From assembly GCF_900111815.1 (NCBI RefSeq), contig NZ_LT630004.1, forward strand, positions 2,416,697 through 2,480,696: a DNA stretch of 64,000 bases, given 5' to 3'. The position numbers and the translations under genes are program-made. This document shows, piece by piece, positions 37,101 through 45,549 of the stretch. Origin of the DNA: Bacillus massilinigeriensis. GTDB taxonomy: Bacteria; Bacillota; Bacilli; Bacillales; Cytobacillaceae. Within the stretch, counting starts at the first letter, position 1. The number at the start of each line of letters is the position of its first letter. The notes beneath the pieces are model-generated. The model was given only the letters and a program-made list of their open reading frames with translations, was not told the DNA's origin and made no database searches.

Positions 37101-37200
37101 AGTTCCGGTCATTTATGAATTGTTCCACTTTAAAAAATCTAAAAAACAGAGAATCTCTCAAGTCATAGCACAACCTGGAGAGGAACATGTCTTGAGGTAA
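34162..37200 (+). CDS. swrC: RND-family efflux pump, SwrC/AcrB type, 1012 aa
   Basis: Resistance-nodulation-division transporter with the usual two halves, each starting with one helix, a large extracytoplasmic loop, and then five to six helices. The proton-relay helix contains VAVGRLVDDSIVVIEN. Gram-positive SwrC-type pumps export amphipathic compounds such as surfactin without an outer-membrane partner; no adaptor or TolC gene is nearby. The start is ATG at 34162 with GGGGG 8 bases upstream; two upstream start codons are less well placed. No regulator gene adjoins it. Confidence 0.88.
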   Translation: MTWLTKWSFRNKAAVFLTTVLALVIGVISYFTLPMEFLPTADNPQVTVVVLGQGMDVETMADTVTTPIEKSVASVKGKRDVFSTTGDGFSKVDIHFEAETDMKQAKDNVQEALNGVELPEATNKPNVVQLNTDMIPIADISMTFEDGLTKENIKLADEKILPAFKEIKGVGNVSMFGKAVDEVSIHLDHEKLKEYNLPAQAVLGALKDQNIAASVGQKTIDGKASNIKVVGTLDSLDDLKDLPVLSGVKLGDVATLQKANQDANITRINGEDALLAIITKDSNSNAVAIVKEVKKQAKDLSKKYEHANVTVFFSTADMVVTSVTSMVKEVLLGALFATIVILFFLRNIRSTFITIVSIPLSLCMTLILLAQSGITLNILTIGGVAVAVGRLVDDSIVVIENIFRRMQHEKFSVQLVIEATKEVASAITSSTLTTVAVFLPLGLVGAGLKDFLLPFALTVTYSLLSSLLVALTVVPIMSAGLLKNAKLPKHRTPKRYVSMLQWSLNHKWVILLASAFLFVGSIGAYLGIPKGAVDSSDAELVNVSLDYPNETPMEEVRKNTLKLEEFLMAQDEPKSLYTQLGNSTDAAQFGSVESPTKASFTIVMKKDVDAQEFIDMVNEQKNDYPRAELTANSGSLTGGSSTAITIDVVGDRMSDIESTAASIEKEIKDIEGVEKVETNQEEKKPVYTFNVDSTVAKPGEVSQQLGMLLNRIPVGSVTLDGINTPVFMEPVLNPGSEQDLEGIMISAGQDLVPITTVAKLKAENKSTQVLHKDGEPYLRVQATVDPKQLSDISKEINSKIHGTKQEEGIDVPDNVEVMVGGASVQQADDFTDLFITMITSIGIVYLIMVITFKTLRAPLAILFSLPLAAIGAILGLLVSRISVDITALLGALMLIGIVVTNAIVLIDRVKQNEEKMIMREAILEAAATRIRPILMTAIATICAMLPLLFKKAEMGSLVSQSLAIVVIGGLAVSTLLTLIVVPVIYELFHFKKSKKQRISQVIAQPGEEHVLR

Positions 37201-37298
37201 AGTTTAGAGAGGGGGAAGCCCTTGTGATATGGGTGCTTTCTCTTGTGTTTAAACATCCGATATAACTGAAAGCAATCAGGATGTGCTTTTAATCCGCG

Positions 37299-37330
37299 GC
37301 TATCTCCTAAAAAAGGGGATAGTCTTTTTT
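37299..37330 (+). terminator. Terminator after the RND pump gene
   Basis: GGCTATCTCC/GGGGATAGTC stem followed by six T residues. Confidence 0.8.
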
Positions 37331-37352
37331 ATGGTTCTATAATATTAGATAA

Positions 37353-37828
37353 CCACCTTCCTTCGCCTTTTTATTTCTCCCCTTTGTTAGTTTGAGGGCA
37401 ATTTCAAGCCGTTGTATTGGTCTAATAACTCCATTAAGCCATTACCAAAAAGTTGTTAGGATCTTTCTTATGGATACTGTAAAATGGCTGTTCAATGCTT
37501 TTAATGTCACATCCATATTTCTTTAACTCTCGTTGTATCAACACCTTTACAATATCTGACCGCCATAATCGGCCTGTGTTTAGCACCACCACATAATCAA
37601 TTTGGACAGACGAAAGGTGAACCAACATCTCCTGTAAGCCCACCCTATCTATTTCCAATGCTTCCTCATTCAGTTTTGCACCACTAATTCCTTCATCTCT
37701 AAAAAAATGTATCAAGTTAAAACCCTGTTCTTCACAGTATGCTCTAATTTCTTCTTTTGATATTTAAAGCTATATCCATCTCTTCCCTACACTTGAGTTG
37801 AGACTCGTATATACCCAACAACGTTCAA
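37353..37828 (-). pseudogene. Serine recombinase remnant, copy 1
   Basis: Resolvase-type N-terminal domain. Start TTG at 37826-37828 reads NVVGYIRVSTQ with the catalytic Ser, then a TAG stop, a frameshift, and an intact stretch (GISGAKLNEEALEIDRVGLQ to NTGRLWRSDIVKVL). Further shifts destroy the end, and the DNA-binding C-terminal domain is missing. It is about 90% alike to the copies at 56316-56745 and 58976-59600. It marks the distal edge of the toxin island. Confidence 0.8.
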
Positions 37829-37839
37829 CTTTTCACCCT

Positions 37840-38410
37840 CCCGTTACATAAATTTTAATTTTCGTAACGCTTTTTAGCGAATAGCGAGTATTATACGACC
37901 GTCTCTTGTAAAAATACAACCCAAAATTTATATGCCAAAGCAGTATAAGAAACACTCTTATACGTTACCCATTGTTATCACCACGAGCTTTGTCATTCTC
38001 GTTAGTTTTTTAGCCAATCCATGTCATAACTACCCCTACCTTATAAAATGTCATCTCGCCTATTTATCCAACTTTTCTTACTATCCAAGTATTAAAACGA
38101 TACTCCATGATGGTACAACCATCATGAGCTTTCGATTCTCAAACAAATCACATTCTTATTGTTTCACTCAAAATTTTCACTTTTTATTATTCATTATCTT
38201 TATGTATCCGTATCGTTACCACCTTTAGCATTACGAGCATTGTCATTGTCTTTAGTTTGTGGTTTTGCAGTATCATAAGTCCCCACACCATGTAAAATGT
38301 CAAATCACCCAATTCTCGTACTTTTCTTATTATTCCTATATAAAATAAAACTCCATGATGGCAGTACCTTCATGGAGTCTCTATTTTCAAACGTATCATT
38401 GCTCTTTTTG
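37840..38410. repeat. Module-border intergenic repeat, copy A
   Basis: Non-coding DNA repeated at 52338-52560, 56760-56995 and 59615-60185. Recognisable blocks are TTTATGTATCCGTATCGTTA, TTTGTGGTTTTGCAGTATCA, AAAATGTCA and ACTCCATGATGG...CTTCATG. Two tandem, diverged versions occur here (about 37950-38130 and 38190-38410), as in copy D. No gene is seen in 37829-38514. Confidence 0.75.
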
Positions 38411-38514
38411 TCCAACTCAAATATTTTAATTGTATTTTAGTTCACTTGCTTTATGTGCCTATACGTAAAACCCTTTCGTATAACTAGTTTAGGCACTAGA
38501 GTGCTCTAAACACG

Positions 38515-38985
38515 TTACCTTTCCTCTTTGCACAAATGATTGTAATGACCAAATTCAGGAAATACATCCCAGTTTCTTTCAAGGGTATCGCTAGTTTTGC
38601 GCTCCTCGACTGAACCGGTCTTTAAATCTCTCTTTTCCATTGCTATATAGCCATCTTCTCGGAAGCCCAAAATCAAGCTACTTACTTCCGTGTCAGTTTC
38701 ATCATCATATTCCCAATACATGGCTGTTCTTAAAAAAATCTTACCATCACTCATAACTTCAAAATCATAATTTAAATATTTACGAATCAGGTCATCATAA
38801 AACCCCACCGAAACCCATTCATTTGTAACATTTACAATATACTTAGGTTTCTCATCCTCTAATAATACCGCCGTATATGGTTCTTGTTTTTGATGGTATG
38901 TGTATGCAGTACGGTCATCAAGTATGTTCCAAGGCTTCTTTTTGATGTCCGACCATTCGTCACAATAATAAATTTTCATAGTCAA
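38515..38985 (-). CDS. Candidate immunity protein of the intact LXG toxin, 156 aa
   Basis: Soluble, acidic protein rich in Tyr and Trp, of no family that I can name. Its TTG start (38983-38985) overlaps the toxin stop codon in TTGA, with AAGG 7 bases upstream, so it is translationally coupled to the LXG toxin gene. Toxin followed directly by immunity is the rule in LXG loci. Immunity to the toxin's C-terminal domain is inferred from position alone. Confidence 0.65.
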   Translation of the reverse strand: MTMKIYYCDEWSDIKKKPWNILDDRTAYTYHQKQEPYTAVLLEDEKPKYIVNVTNEWVSVGFYDDLIRKYLNYDFEVMSDGKIFLRTAMYWEYDDETDTEVSSLILGFREDGYIAMEKRDLKTGSVEERKTSDTLERNWDVFPEFGHYNHLCKEER

Positions 38986-40820
38986 TTATACACCTTCCCT
39001 TTAAAATCCCTAATAATAATCCTGTTTTTTGTTGCCTCATCAAGAATTGTTTGCGGAATTGGTTTATTTTGAACAGGTATTTCTAATATTAATTCACCTT
39101 TAAGTCGCCCTCCTTTGAGAGCGTTAGGATTAAAAGTACCATTTGATATTTTAGAACCCGAAGAATATTTTTTTGTGATTTCATTTAAGTAACTCTTAGC
39201 TGTCTTTTCTTGCACTTCACTAAGTTGAGTGAATTTTCTCGATACTATTTCCTTGTTGGGTGCATATGAGTCAACTACGTACTTTTTGCCCCCTACTTCT
39301 TTTGCTTCCAACTCTACCTCATTATAAGGGTAACGAGGACGATTTTCCTTATTAAAATTATTACCTGCTTCCCAACGCTCTTTAAACCAGTCTGGTACAG
39401 ATTTCTTTTTAAGTGTAACATCATCCGTACCCTTAGTACTCCGATCCACAACCTTCGCAAACTGTGTGAACTGGTCGTTGATGGTTTTGGTTTTGAGGCC
39501 GTAGGTGGTGATGTTGTTGAAGCCGGTGGAGACGACTTGCTTTTCGATGCCGACTGGGATTTTCAAGCCTCCAAGGGCACGGCCGACTTGGGCTAGTTCA
39601 CTTCTGGCTCTGGAAAGAGCACCTTGGACAAATTTGTTGCTGAATGGTGCCTTTACGGCCTTGGTGAATTGGCTTGCGGCGCTGCTGATTTGGCCTGAGA
39701 CACGATTTTTGAATCCCGAAAATGCTTTGTTTCCGCCGATGAGATTATCTATATTTGCTTTTATATTACCAGAAAAGCCCTTGGTTTTTGAAACAGGAAC
39801 CTTGCCGGCGACCTTTGCGACCTTTGCGACCTTTCCGAGTTTCCCGACAACCCCCGCGGCGGGGATAAATGATGGCGCAGCACTACCCACCAAGTAGGCA
39901 ATGCCTTCTTTTTCATATGTGTCCGAGAATGACTGCCCAATCGCCTCAAATACGCCGCCTGGATCATCGATGACCTTCATGGCCGCACTTTTATATTTAT
40001 CAATGGTGGCATCGGCTTCTTTTTTCAAGAAATCAGGTTCAACTGGATCTGGAATTTGGGAAGACACCGAAACGACAATGGCATCTTTCGCTAGGATGAG
40101 GACTCCGCCAATGAGACCAACCACCCCGATGAAAAGCCCCTTCAACAATCCCCATGAAACTTCTCCAACTACTTCAAATACGTCTCCAACGCCTTCCCAA
40201 AAGTTTGTATACTTATTTTTGAGATTGGCTGCTTTATCGCTAAAAGTATCATCCGTATTCTCAAATTCAATGACCTTCGTTTTATGAATTCGGTACAATT
40301 CATCCATTTCGTTATTAAAACGAGTCTGGGAAGACAGTATCCTTGAGCGAATTTTATCCAGCTTTAATTCATTGCTTTTACTCTTTTCCTTCTCTTCATC
40401 AGTTGGATTATCGATCATTGCGGCTAAGAAGGAAGGAGACCGGTGAGTAGCCATAAGCGCACCTTGCATATTCATTACGACAGAGTCTCTGATTTGATCA
40501 AGGTTATAGGCAATATCATTCCGGTCTACCCGCATCATCGCATTCCTTGACAGGGGGGCGATATGGGCAGTAGTTCGCTCTACATAATTCTCAAACAGAT
40601 TGGTAAGATCTTTTACTTGCTTGCGATAATTTTTGATTTCCCTCTTAATTTTCTGCAACTGGTCTTCCCATGCCTCGACACTTTCTCCCTCGTTCAGGGA
40701 AATGAAAGCATTGATTTTTTCAAGGGAGGCTTCCATCTTGTCCAGCGCATTTTTATAGGTATGAAGTTGTTTAATAATGTTGTCGAGAATGCCATAATTA
40801 ATCTGCAGGTCGCGCTTCAT
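38982..40820 (-). CDS. LXG-domain polymorphic toxin, intact, 612 aa
   Basis: Residues 1-200 form the helical LXG domain that targets toxins to the type VII (Esx) secretion system. A middle region with glycine-rich hydrophobic segments (about 225-255 and 305-335) and the shared linker (GGLKIPVGIEKQVVSTGFNN, around 435-455) follow. The last 130 residues are the variable toxin domain, which ends VPVQ-like (LEIPVQNKPIP) and IIRDFKGKVYN. Within it, VVDSYAPNKEIVSRK could be a PD-(D/E)xK-like nuclease core; that is only inference. The gene starts with its own full LXG domain, unlike modules 2, 4 and 5, so this toxin alone appears complete. Confidence 0.85.
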   Translation of the reverse strand: MKRDLQINYGILDNIIKQLHTYKNALDKMEASLEKINAFISLNEGESVEAWEDQLQKIKREIKNYRKQVKDLTNLFENYVERTTAHIAPLSRNAMMRVDRNDIAYNLDQIRDSVVMNMQGALMATHRSPSFLAAMIDNPTDEEKEKSKSNELKLDKIRSRILSSQTRFNNEMDELYRIHKTKVIEFENTDDTFSDKAANLKNKYTNFWEGVGDVFEVVGEVSWGLLKGLFIGVVGLIGGVLILAKDAIVVSVSSQIPDPVEPDFLKKEADATIDKYKSAAMKVIDDPGGVFEAIGQSFSDTYEKEGIAYLVGSAAPSFIPAAGVVGKLGKVAKVAKVAGKVPVSKTKGFSGNIKANIDNLIGGNKAFSGFKNRVSGQISSAASQFTKAVKAPFSNKFVQGALSRARSELAQVGRALGGLKIPVGIEKQVVSTGFNNITTYGLKTKTINDQFTQFAKVVDRSTKGTDDVTLKKKSVPDWFKERWEAGNNFNKENRPRYPYNEVELEAKEVGGKKYVVDSYAPNKEIVSRKFTQLSEVQEKTAKSYLNEITKKYSSGSKISNGTFNPNALKGGRLKGELILEIPVQNKPIPQTILDEATKNRIIIRDFKGKVYN

Positions 40821-40841
40821 TTCGCTCCCCCCTTGATTAAA

Positions 40842-40885
40842 AAAACAAAAAACACCTATTGCCTATAATAAGCAATCAAGTGTTT
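40842..40885 (-). terminator. Module-end hairpin T1
   Basis: AACACCTATTGC/GCAATCAAGTGTT imperfect stem followed on the minus strand by T-rich sequence. It lies just after the stop of the Tdi1-like immunity gene. Relatives occur at the ends of four other modules. Confidence 0.7.
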
Positions 40886-41087
40886 AAAGTTAATTCTGTA
40901 ATATAATTCTTATTGTTACTGAACTGGTCCCATAAATTCAGTAATAATAAGAATATGTTCCTTCAATTTGACCTTTTTAAGATTTTCTGCTTTATCTGCT
41001 CCACCTAAACCAAGTAGGGGTGTATTTTGCAAGGAAAAAGTGCAGAAGAATGCAAAGGAAAATGCACAACTTTGCCAGCCCTATCTA

Positions 41088-41816
41088 TTACCTTCTTTTT
41101 GACAATGCATGAGATAGACGGTAACTCTCCCCATGGAATGAGATGATATGGGCATGGTGAATCAAACGATCCACCAAAGCGGCGGTTAACCTGGAATCGG
41201 TGAAAATCCTGTTCCATTGGCTGAATTCCAAGTTTGAGGTTATAATTAGACTTTTCTGCTCATAACACTCAGATATTAACTGGAACAATAACTCTGATCC
41301 CTCTTTTCCGAAGGGAAGATACCCCATTTCATCCAGAATCACTAAGTCTAGTTTCTGGATTCTTTTTCGGAAGGCGGATAACCGGTTCAACCTCAAGACG
41401 TTCTCTAACTCTTCTACCAAATGAGAAACTCGATAAAAACCTACTTCAAACCCCAATTCACATGCTTTTCTTCCTAGCCCTGTTGCTAAATGGGTTTTCC
41501 CGGTTCCAGGTGTTCCGACTAGAACTACGTTCTCTCTTTGTTCAATAAAATCCAGACTGTAAAGTCTCTCTTTTGTCATCTGACCAGGCAACCTCATTTG
41601 CTGTTCATGCCATTCAAATGTTTCAAGACTTTTCCGATCCAAGAATCCAGCCTTCTTTATTAAACGTGTTATTTTCGCTCTCTCCCTTAGCTTCAATTCC
41701 TCCTCAAATAAATCATTTACATACTGTTCAGGATTATCAAAAGGGATCTTGCCATAAATGTCTGGAATGTAGGCCAAACGAAGAGACTTGCACTTACTTC
41801 TGAGATCGAAAGTCAT
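41088..41816 (-). CDS. istB: IstB, IS21 helper ATPase, 242 aa
   Basis: DnaC/DnaA-like AAA+ ATPase. Walker A is GTPGTGKTHLATG (about 102-114) and Walker B is LVILDEMGYLPF. IstB assists IstA in target choice and strand transfer. Its ATG overlaps the istA stop (ATGA), the usual IS21 arrangement. It appears intact. Confidence 0.93.
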   Translation of the reverse strand: MTFDLRSKCKSLRLAYIPDIYGKIPFDNPEQYVNDLFEEELKLRERAKITRLIKKAGFLDRKSLETFEWHEQQMRLPGQMTKERLYSLDFIEQRENVVLVGTPGTGKTHLATGLGRKACELGFEVGFYRVSHLVEELENVLRLNRLSAFRKRIQKLDLVILDEMGYLPFGKEGSELLFQLISECYEQKSLIITSNLEFSQWNRIFTDSRLTAALVDRLIHHAHIISFHGESYRLSHALSKRR

Positions 41817-43237
41817 GACATAGCCTCCTTAGTTCCGGCCAAATTATCATATTTGGACCATTCCACATCAAAAGGATTGGCTTGTGTTCCAAGCTTTTCT
41901 TCCTCTATTAGTTCATAAAAATTCAAGTTAATTCCCTTCATATCATGTGTAACAAGCAGAGCTGCCAAAGCCTTCAGACGTTCCTGACGAATGGACAAAT
42001 TATCCACCATTAAGTAATTTCGAATCCTTCCTGGTAAATATTCATGATAACGCGAGTAGGGAAGTGCTCGGGGTTTCTGAATCCATCCCTTTACAATGGA
42101 CTGCCAAGGCAAGGCCTTTCTTTTATTCATGTAAGGACGAAAGTCCTCGAGCAGAATTTCGCCATCTGGTGTTACCACTTTAAAGGAGTCCCAAGTGCAT
42201 TGAATATATAGAATGCCATAGTTTGCTGCTTTAGGGACATGTACCAAAGTCTGATCAAGCCTTATTTCATTATACTTATTCACCTTAACCTGTTCTTCTT
42301 TGAAAACGGGATAATCTTGCTCAGGGAGGGCCAAAAGATGCTTGGACTCTTCCTCCCATAAATCTATTATTCTGACCTGTTTTTCATAATGAACGCGATC
42401 CCTGTCTTCTGCTAATCTCTTTTCCAGTTTCGATGTGAGATCATCAAAGTCTTTCATAACGGGGGCCTTGCTAAAGAAGTTGTAGCGGATATATCCCACC
42501 TTATTTTCAACATTCCCTTTTTCATGGCCGCTTCTGGGATTACACACTTGAACATCAAACCCATAATGGTTTTGAAATTGTATAAATGCATCTGTCAGTT
42601 GCGCCTCTTCCACCTTTGAACGGGTCTTCTTCACTGCCGGAGTCAAATTATCGATTCGGATTTTAAGAGGTACTCCTCCGGATTGACGAAAGAGCTCTTT
42701 TAATCCATGAAGGAAGCATTCTTGATTTTCTGACGGCAAAGGTACGGAAAATCCAGCATTGCTGTGAGGGTAGGACATCACCAAAGCTCTGATATCAACA
42801 AGCTCTCCATCTTGTACAGCCTCCATCACGCCGAAGTCAACTTGGGCTTCAGCTGGAGGATGAGTCAGCCTTTCAAAGCCCCGATCCTTTTCATCCTGAT
42901 GGGTATTCTCCCAATCTTCGATAAAGTAACAGACTGTTCTATAGGACCCTTTGAACCCGTGATTTTGTAATTCCTCAAACAACTGTTTCTTAGTCCTACG
43001 GGACTTTTTCTTTAGTTTGGAATCCTCCGATAACCAATCAGTAACCATCTCCCCCCATTGACCTTCATACATCATTCCTTTCCTTTCTCGTATTTTTGAT
43101 GCAGGTAGTTGATCTCCATCTGCGTATTTTTTGGCTGTTCGCCAGTTGATTTTTAGTGTCTGTTTTATTTTGTTTACTGATAATCCTTTTTCGTTTCGTA
43201 ATTTCTTGATACAATTAATATCGGACATTGTTAGCAT
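41813..43237 (-). CDS. istA: IstA, IS21 transposase, 474 aa
   Basis: N-terminal helix-turn-helix (SVNKIKQTLKINWRTAKKY), then a retroviral-integrase-type DDE core: AQVDFGVME, RIDNLTPAVKK, and GHEKGNVENKVGY supplying the last acidic residue. ATG at 43235-43237 lies 10 bases after GGAGG; the frame extends 12 codons further upstream. It appears intact, so the element may still be active. Confidence 0.92.
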   Translation of the reverse strand: MLTMSDINCIKKLRNEKGLSVNKIKQTLKINWRTAKKYADGDQLPASKIRERKGMMYEGQWGEMVTDWLSEDSKLKKKSRRTKKQLFEELQNHGFKGSYRTVCYFIEDWENTHQDEKDRGFERLTHPPAEAQVDFGVMEAVQDGELVDIRALVMSYPHSNAGFSVPLPSENQECFLHGLKELFRQSGGVPLKIRIDNLTPAVKKTRSKVEEAQLTDAFIQFQNHYGFDVQVCNPRSGHEKGNVENKVGYIRYNFFSKAPVMKDFDDLTSKLEKRLAEDRDRVHYEKQVRIIDLWEEESKHLLALPEQDYPVFKEEQVKVNKYNEIRLDQTLVHVPKAANYGILYIQCTWDSFKVVTPDGEILLEDFRPYMNKRKALPWQSIVKGWIQKPRALPYSRYHEYLPGRIRNYLMVDNLSIRQERLKALAALLVTHDMKGINLNFYELIEEEKLGTQANPFDVEWSKYDNLAGTKEAMS

Positions 43238-43857
43238 CCCTTCTAAACCTCCACTAAATTGATTCGACACCAATTACAGTAGAGGGAAATTTGGGGACTG
43301 GCAAGTCCTTTTTTTATGCCACTAAATAAAGTGCAGGACTCTGCAGTTTCTCCTTGCAAAGTTCTGCACTTTTATTTTGCAATAAACAAGGGGTGTATAG
43401 CCGAAGCACTCATCGTACTCTGGTTCTTTATATTTTTCTCTTGCTTCTAGATAAGGCGACCAATCTAATGCCTTATTTTTAAATGCCTCTTCCTCTAAAA
43501 ATCTAAGAAACAAAGAATATTTTGAAGCTACCACTTTTGTTTTACCTTTTCGGTAGTTAATCAATACAACATAAGACTCTTGGTTTTTATCTTTTTCAAA
43601 TAGTATAATATCGCCCATAGATGTGGTGAAAATAGGGATTGTTCCTTCACTTCTTAAATAAGATTCTTTTACTAAGGGGCTAAAGTCATCAGGATTAATT
43701 GTTTTTAAATACCCATTCATACATGTACCATAACCATATGTCTTCCACGTTTCAATTAATTCTTCAGGAAGCAAACCTTTATATTTATTAATTGTACTTT
43801 CTTCCACTTCACTTATTTTCTTAAAGTCTTCAAATAAGTTCAATTTTTAAACCTCCT

Positions 43858-44728
43858 CTAATGTGTAAGCCTAACATTTAAAAACGTATTTTTCCTTTGC
43901 TCAGATGTCATTAATTTAGCTAGTTCGCCTATTTGTTCATCTACAATATCAATCCTATATTTCCACTGTGATCCAATTGAGGAGTTTATTCTCCTATCTC
44001 CCAAACCGCCAATATTTAGTGGTTTACCCCCAGCTATTTGATCTGGATTATGAAGTGCTGCTTGTGTTTTCAACCAACTATTTGCTTTTATCTCAGCTGC
44101 TTCCCAAGACATTCCACTTTCAAATAGCTCTTCTATTTTTTTATTTAATGCTTTTTCGCGAGCGGCTTGTTGAGCAGCATTTCCTTCTATCGCTCTACCC
44201 TCAGCAATATATCTTTCTCTATTCTTCAAGTATTCTTCGACTGTTAGTTGATTCATACCTTTTTCTTGATCCTTTAACTGCCTTGCAAATTCTTTTGAAT
44301 CATATTTAGTTTTATAGTTAAAATTCACTTCAATTTCTTTAATTCTAGGAACATTACCTATAGCTTTATCTTTACCCGTTCCCCTAGCCTTACCCCCACT
44401 CCCCTCAACCTTATCAACAACCTTCGCAAACTGCGAAAATTGGTCGTTGATGGATTTGGTTTTGAGGCCGTAGGTGGTGATGTTATTGAAGCCTGTAGAG
44501 ACGACTTGCTTCTCGATGCCTACAGGGATCTTCAAGCCTCCAAGGGAACGGCCGATTTGGGCTAGTTCACTTCGGGCTTTGGAAAGAGAGCTTTGGGCAA
44601 ATTTGTTACTGAACGGCGCCTTAACGGCTTTTGTAAACTGGCTCGCAGCACTGCTAACTAGGCCAGAGACACGGTTTTTGAATCCCGGAAATGCTTTGTT
44701 GCCGTTGAAGAGATTATCTATATTTGCT
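43858..44728 (-). pseudogene. C-terminal part of an LXG toxin with an Ntox15 (Tde1-like) DNase domain
   Basis: The homology to other LXG toxins starts abruptly near 44728, so the LXG domain and middle part are lost. What remains is a piece of the conserved region (NKAFPGFKNRVSGLVSSAAS), the shared linker, and a toxin domain of about 170 residues with HNPDQIAGG, which supplies the HxxD motif of Ntox15/Tde1 DNases. Without its export domain it should not be delivered. The frame has no ribosome site at an ATG. The Tdi1-like gene 15 bases downstream is the expected partner. Confidence 0.8.
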
Positions 44729-44825
44729 AATGGAAAGCAATGTGTAATTTAAAGTGTAGAGAATGATTTACCTATTAATTCAAAGCACCTAATGGATCGG
44801 TGTATTGGTTTTTCTGCCATCTACT

Positions 44826-44863
44826 AAAAAAGCACTTGATACCTAAATAGGCATCAAGTACTT
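44826..44863 (-). terminator. Module-end hairpin T2
   Basis: AGCACTTGAT-CCT/AGG-ATCAAGTACTT stem followed on the minus strand by six T residues; after the Syd/SUKH-like immunity gene. The rest of 44729-45007 is empty. Confidence 0.8.
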
Positions 44864-45007
44864 AGATTAACTAGCATTTTTATTTCTAATCTTTATAAAA
44901 TGGTTTTGAAAAACCTATAAAGCTATCATGTTAATCGAATTAAAGATCTCTTATAGTCCAATACCATGACTGGCTACTCGCCATTAAGCAATTAGATTTT
45001 AGCAAAG

Positions 45008-45544
45008 TTATTTTTCCATTCTTAAACAAGAAATCAAATCATCTAAAGAATTTGAGATCAATTTAAATGTTCCGCGCTCAAAATCTTCTAATTCAACCTT
45101 TCCTGTAATATTATCTAAGACAACTATTAACCCATTTCCTTCTATTCCGATAGGAATTCTATCAATTTTATTATGGTGATTACTTTTATAACCTTCTAGA
45201 TTACTTTCGAAAGAATTTAACTCAATATTTGGTAAAACAGATTCCAGCTTAATATAATGATTATCAATAAAACCATCTAAATCTGCAAACCAATATGAAT
45301 TAAAATAACTGACAATAGAAAGATGAAAATTAATGTCAAACTTTTGTTCTATAGGCTGAAGATCACTTTTTACGTCTTTTTCAATAGGTTTCCATGAAAT
45401 TTCTTCTTCCTCATCTACTTCACCATAGAAAATAAATGATTCAACATCTTCATTATAGAATGTTTTAAATAGGAAATCTAAACCTTTATCATAGTATTCT
45501 TTTCTTAAACTAAAATATTTTTTCATTGCATCTTTCATTTCCAA
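45008..45544 (-). CDS. Syd/SUKH-superfamily immunity protein, 178 aa
   Basis: The second half resembles the Syd/SUKH fold: YWFADLDGFIDNHYIKLE, then RIPIGIEGNGLIVVLDNITG and a closing ELEDFERGTFKLIS segment, with the acidic surface usual for nuclease inhibitors. It follows the HHH-type toxin gene and overlaps or abuts its original stop (45550-45552). TTG at 45542-45544 lies 8 bases after AAGG; a GTG three codons earlier overlaps the toxin stop and is an alternative. Confidence 0.7.
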   Translation of the reverse strand: MEMKDAMKKYFSLRKEYYDKGLDFLFKTFYNEDVESFIFYGEVDEEEEISWKPIEKDVKSDLQPIEQKFDINFHLSIVSYFNSYWFADLDGFIDNHYIKLESVLPNIELNSFESNLEGYKSNHHNKIDRIPIGIEGNGLIVVLDNITGKVELEDFERGTFKLISNSLDDLISCLRMEK

Positions 45545-45549
45545 TGAAA

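Larger units (their letters stand above)
41021..43388. mobile_element. IS21-family insertion sequence, 2368 bp, with 5-bp target duplication
   Basis: Both ends begin TGT and carry related inverted sequences (TGTATTTTGCAAGG... and TGTTTATTGCAAAA...), each followed by repeated GTGCAGAA/TGCAAAGG units, typical of multiple IS21 terminal repeats. AGGGG flanks the element on both sides (41016-41020 and 43389-43393). It carries istA and istB and interrupts the Tdi1-like gene. Confidence 0.92.
40916..43843 (-). pseudogene. Tdi1-like immunity gene (GAD-like plus DUF1851) split by IS21
   Basis: The 5' part starts at TTG (43841-43843, behind GGAGG) and runs to the IS21 end at 43389. The 3' part lies at 40916-41015, beyond the element. 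Joining them with one copy of the AGGGG duplication gives a 184-aa frame without a stop: a GAD-like N-terminal part (KYKGLLPEELIETWKTYGYG) and a DUF1851 tail (LLGLGGADKAENLKKVKLKE). This is the architecture of Tdi1, the immunity protein of the Tde1 DNase, and the gene follows an Ntox15 (Tde1-type) tail. The gene as present would lose its whole C-terminal segment. Confidence 0.82.

Noticed and set aside
37932-38228. Plus-strand ORF of 98 codons in the border repeat
   Set aside because: Low-complexity Tyr/Ser/Thr-rich translation, not kept open in the other repeat copies.
39505-40287. Plus-strand ORFs opposite the LXG toxin genes (repeated at 44474, 55407 and 58067)
   Set aside because: They recur only because the toxin linker recurs; antisense to it and without ribosome sites.
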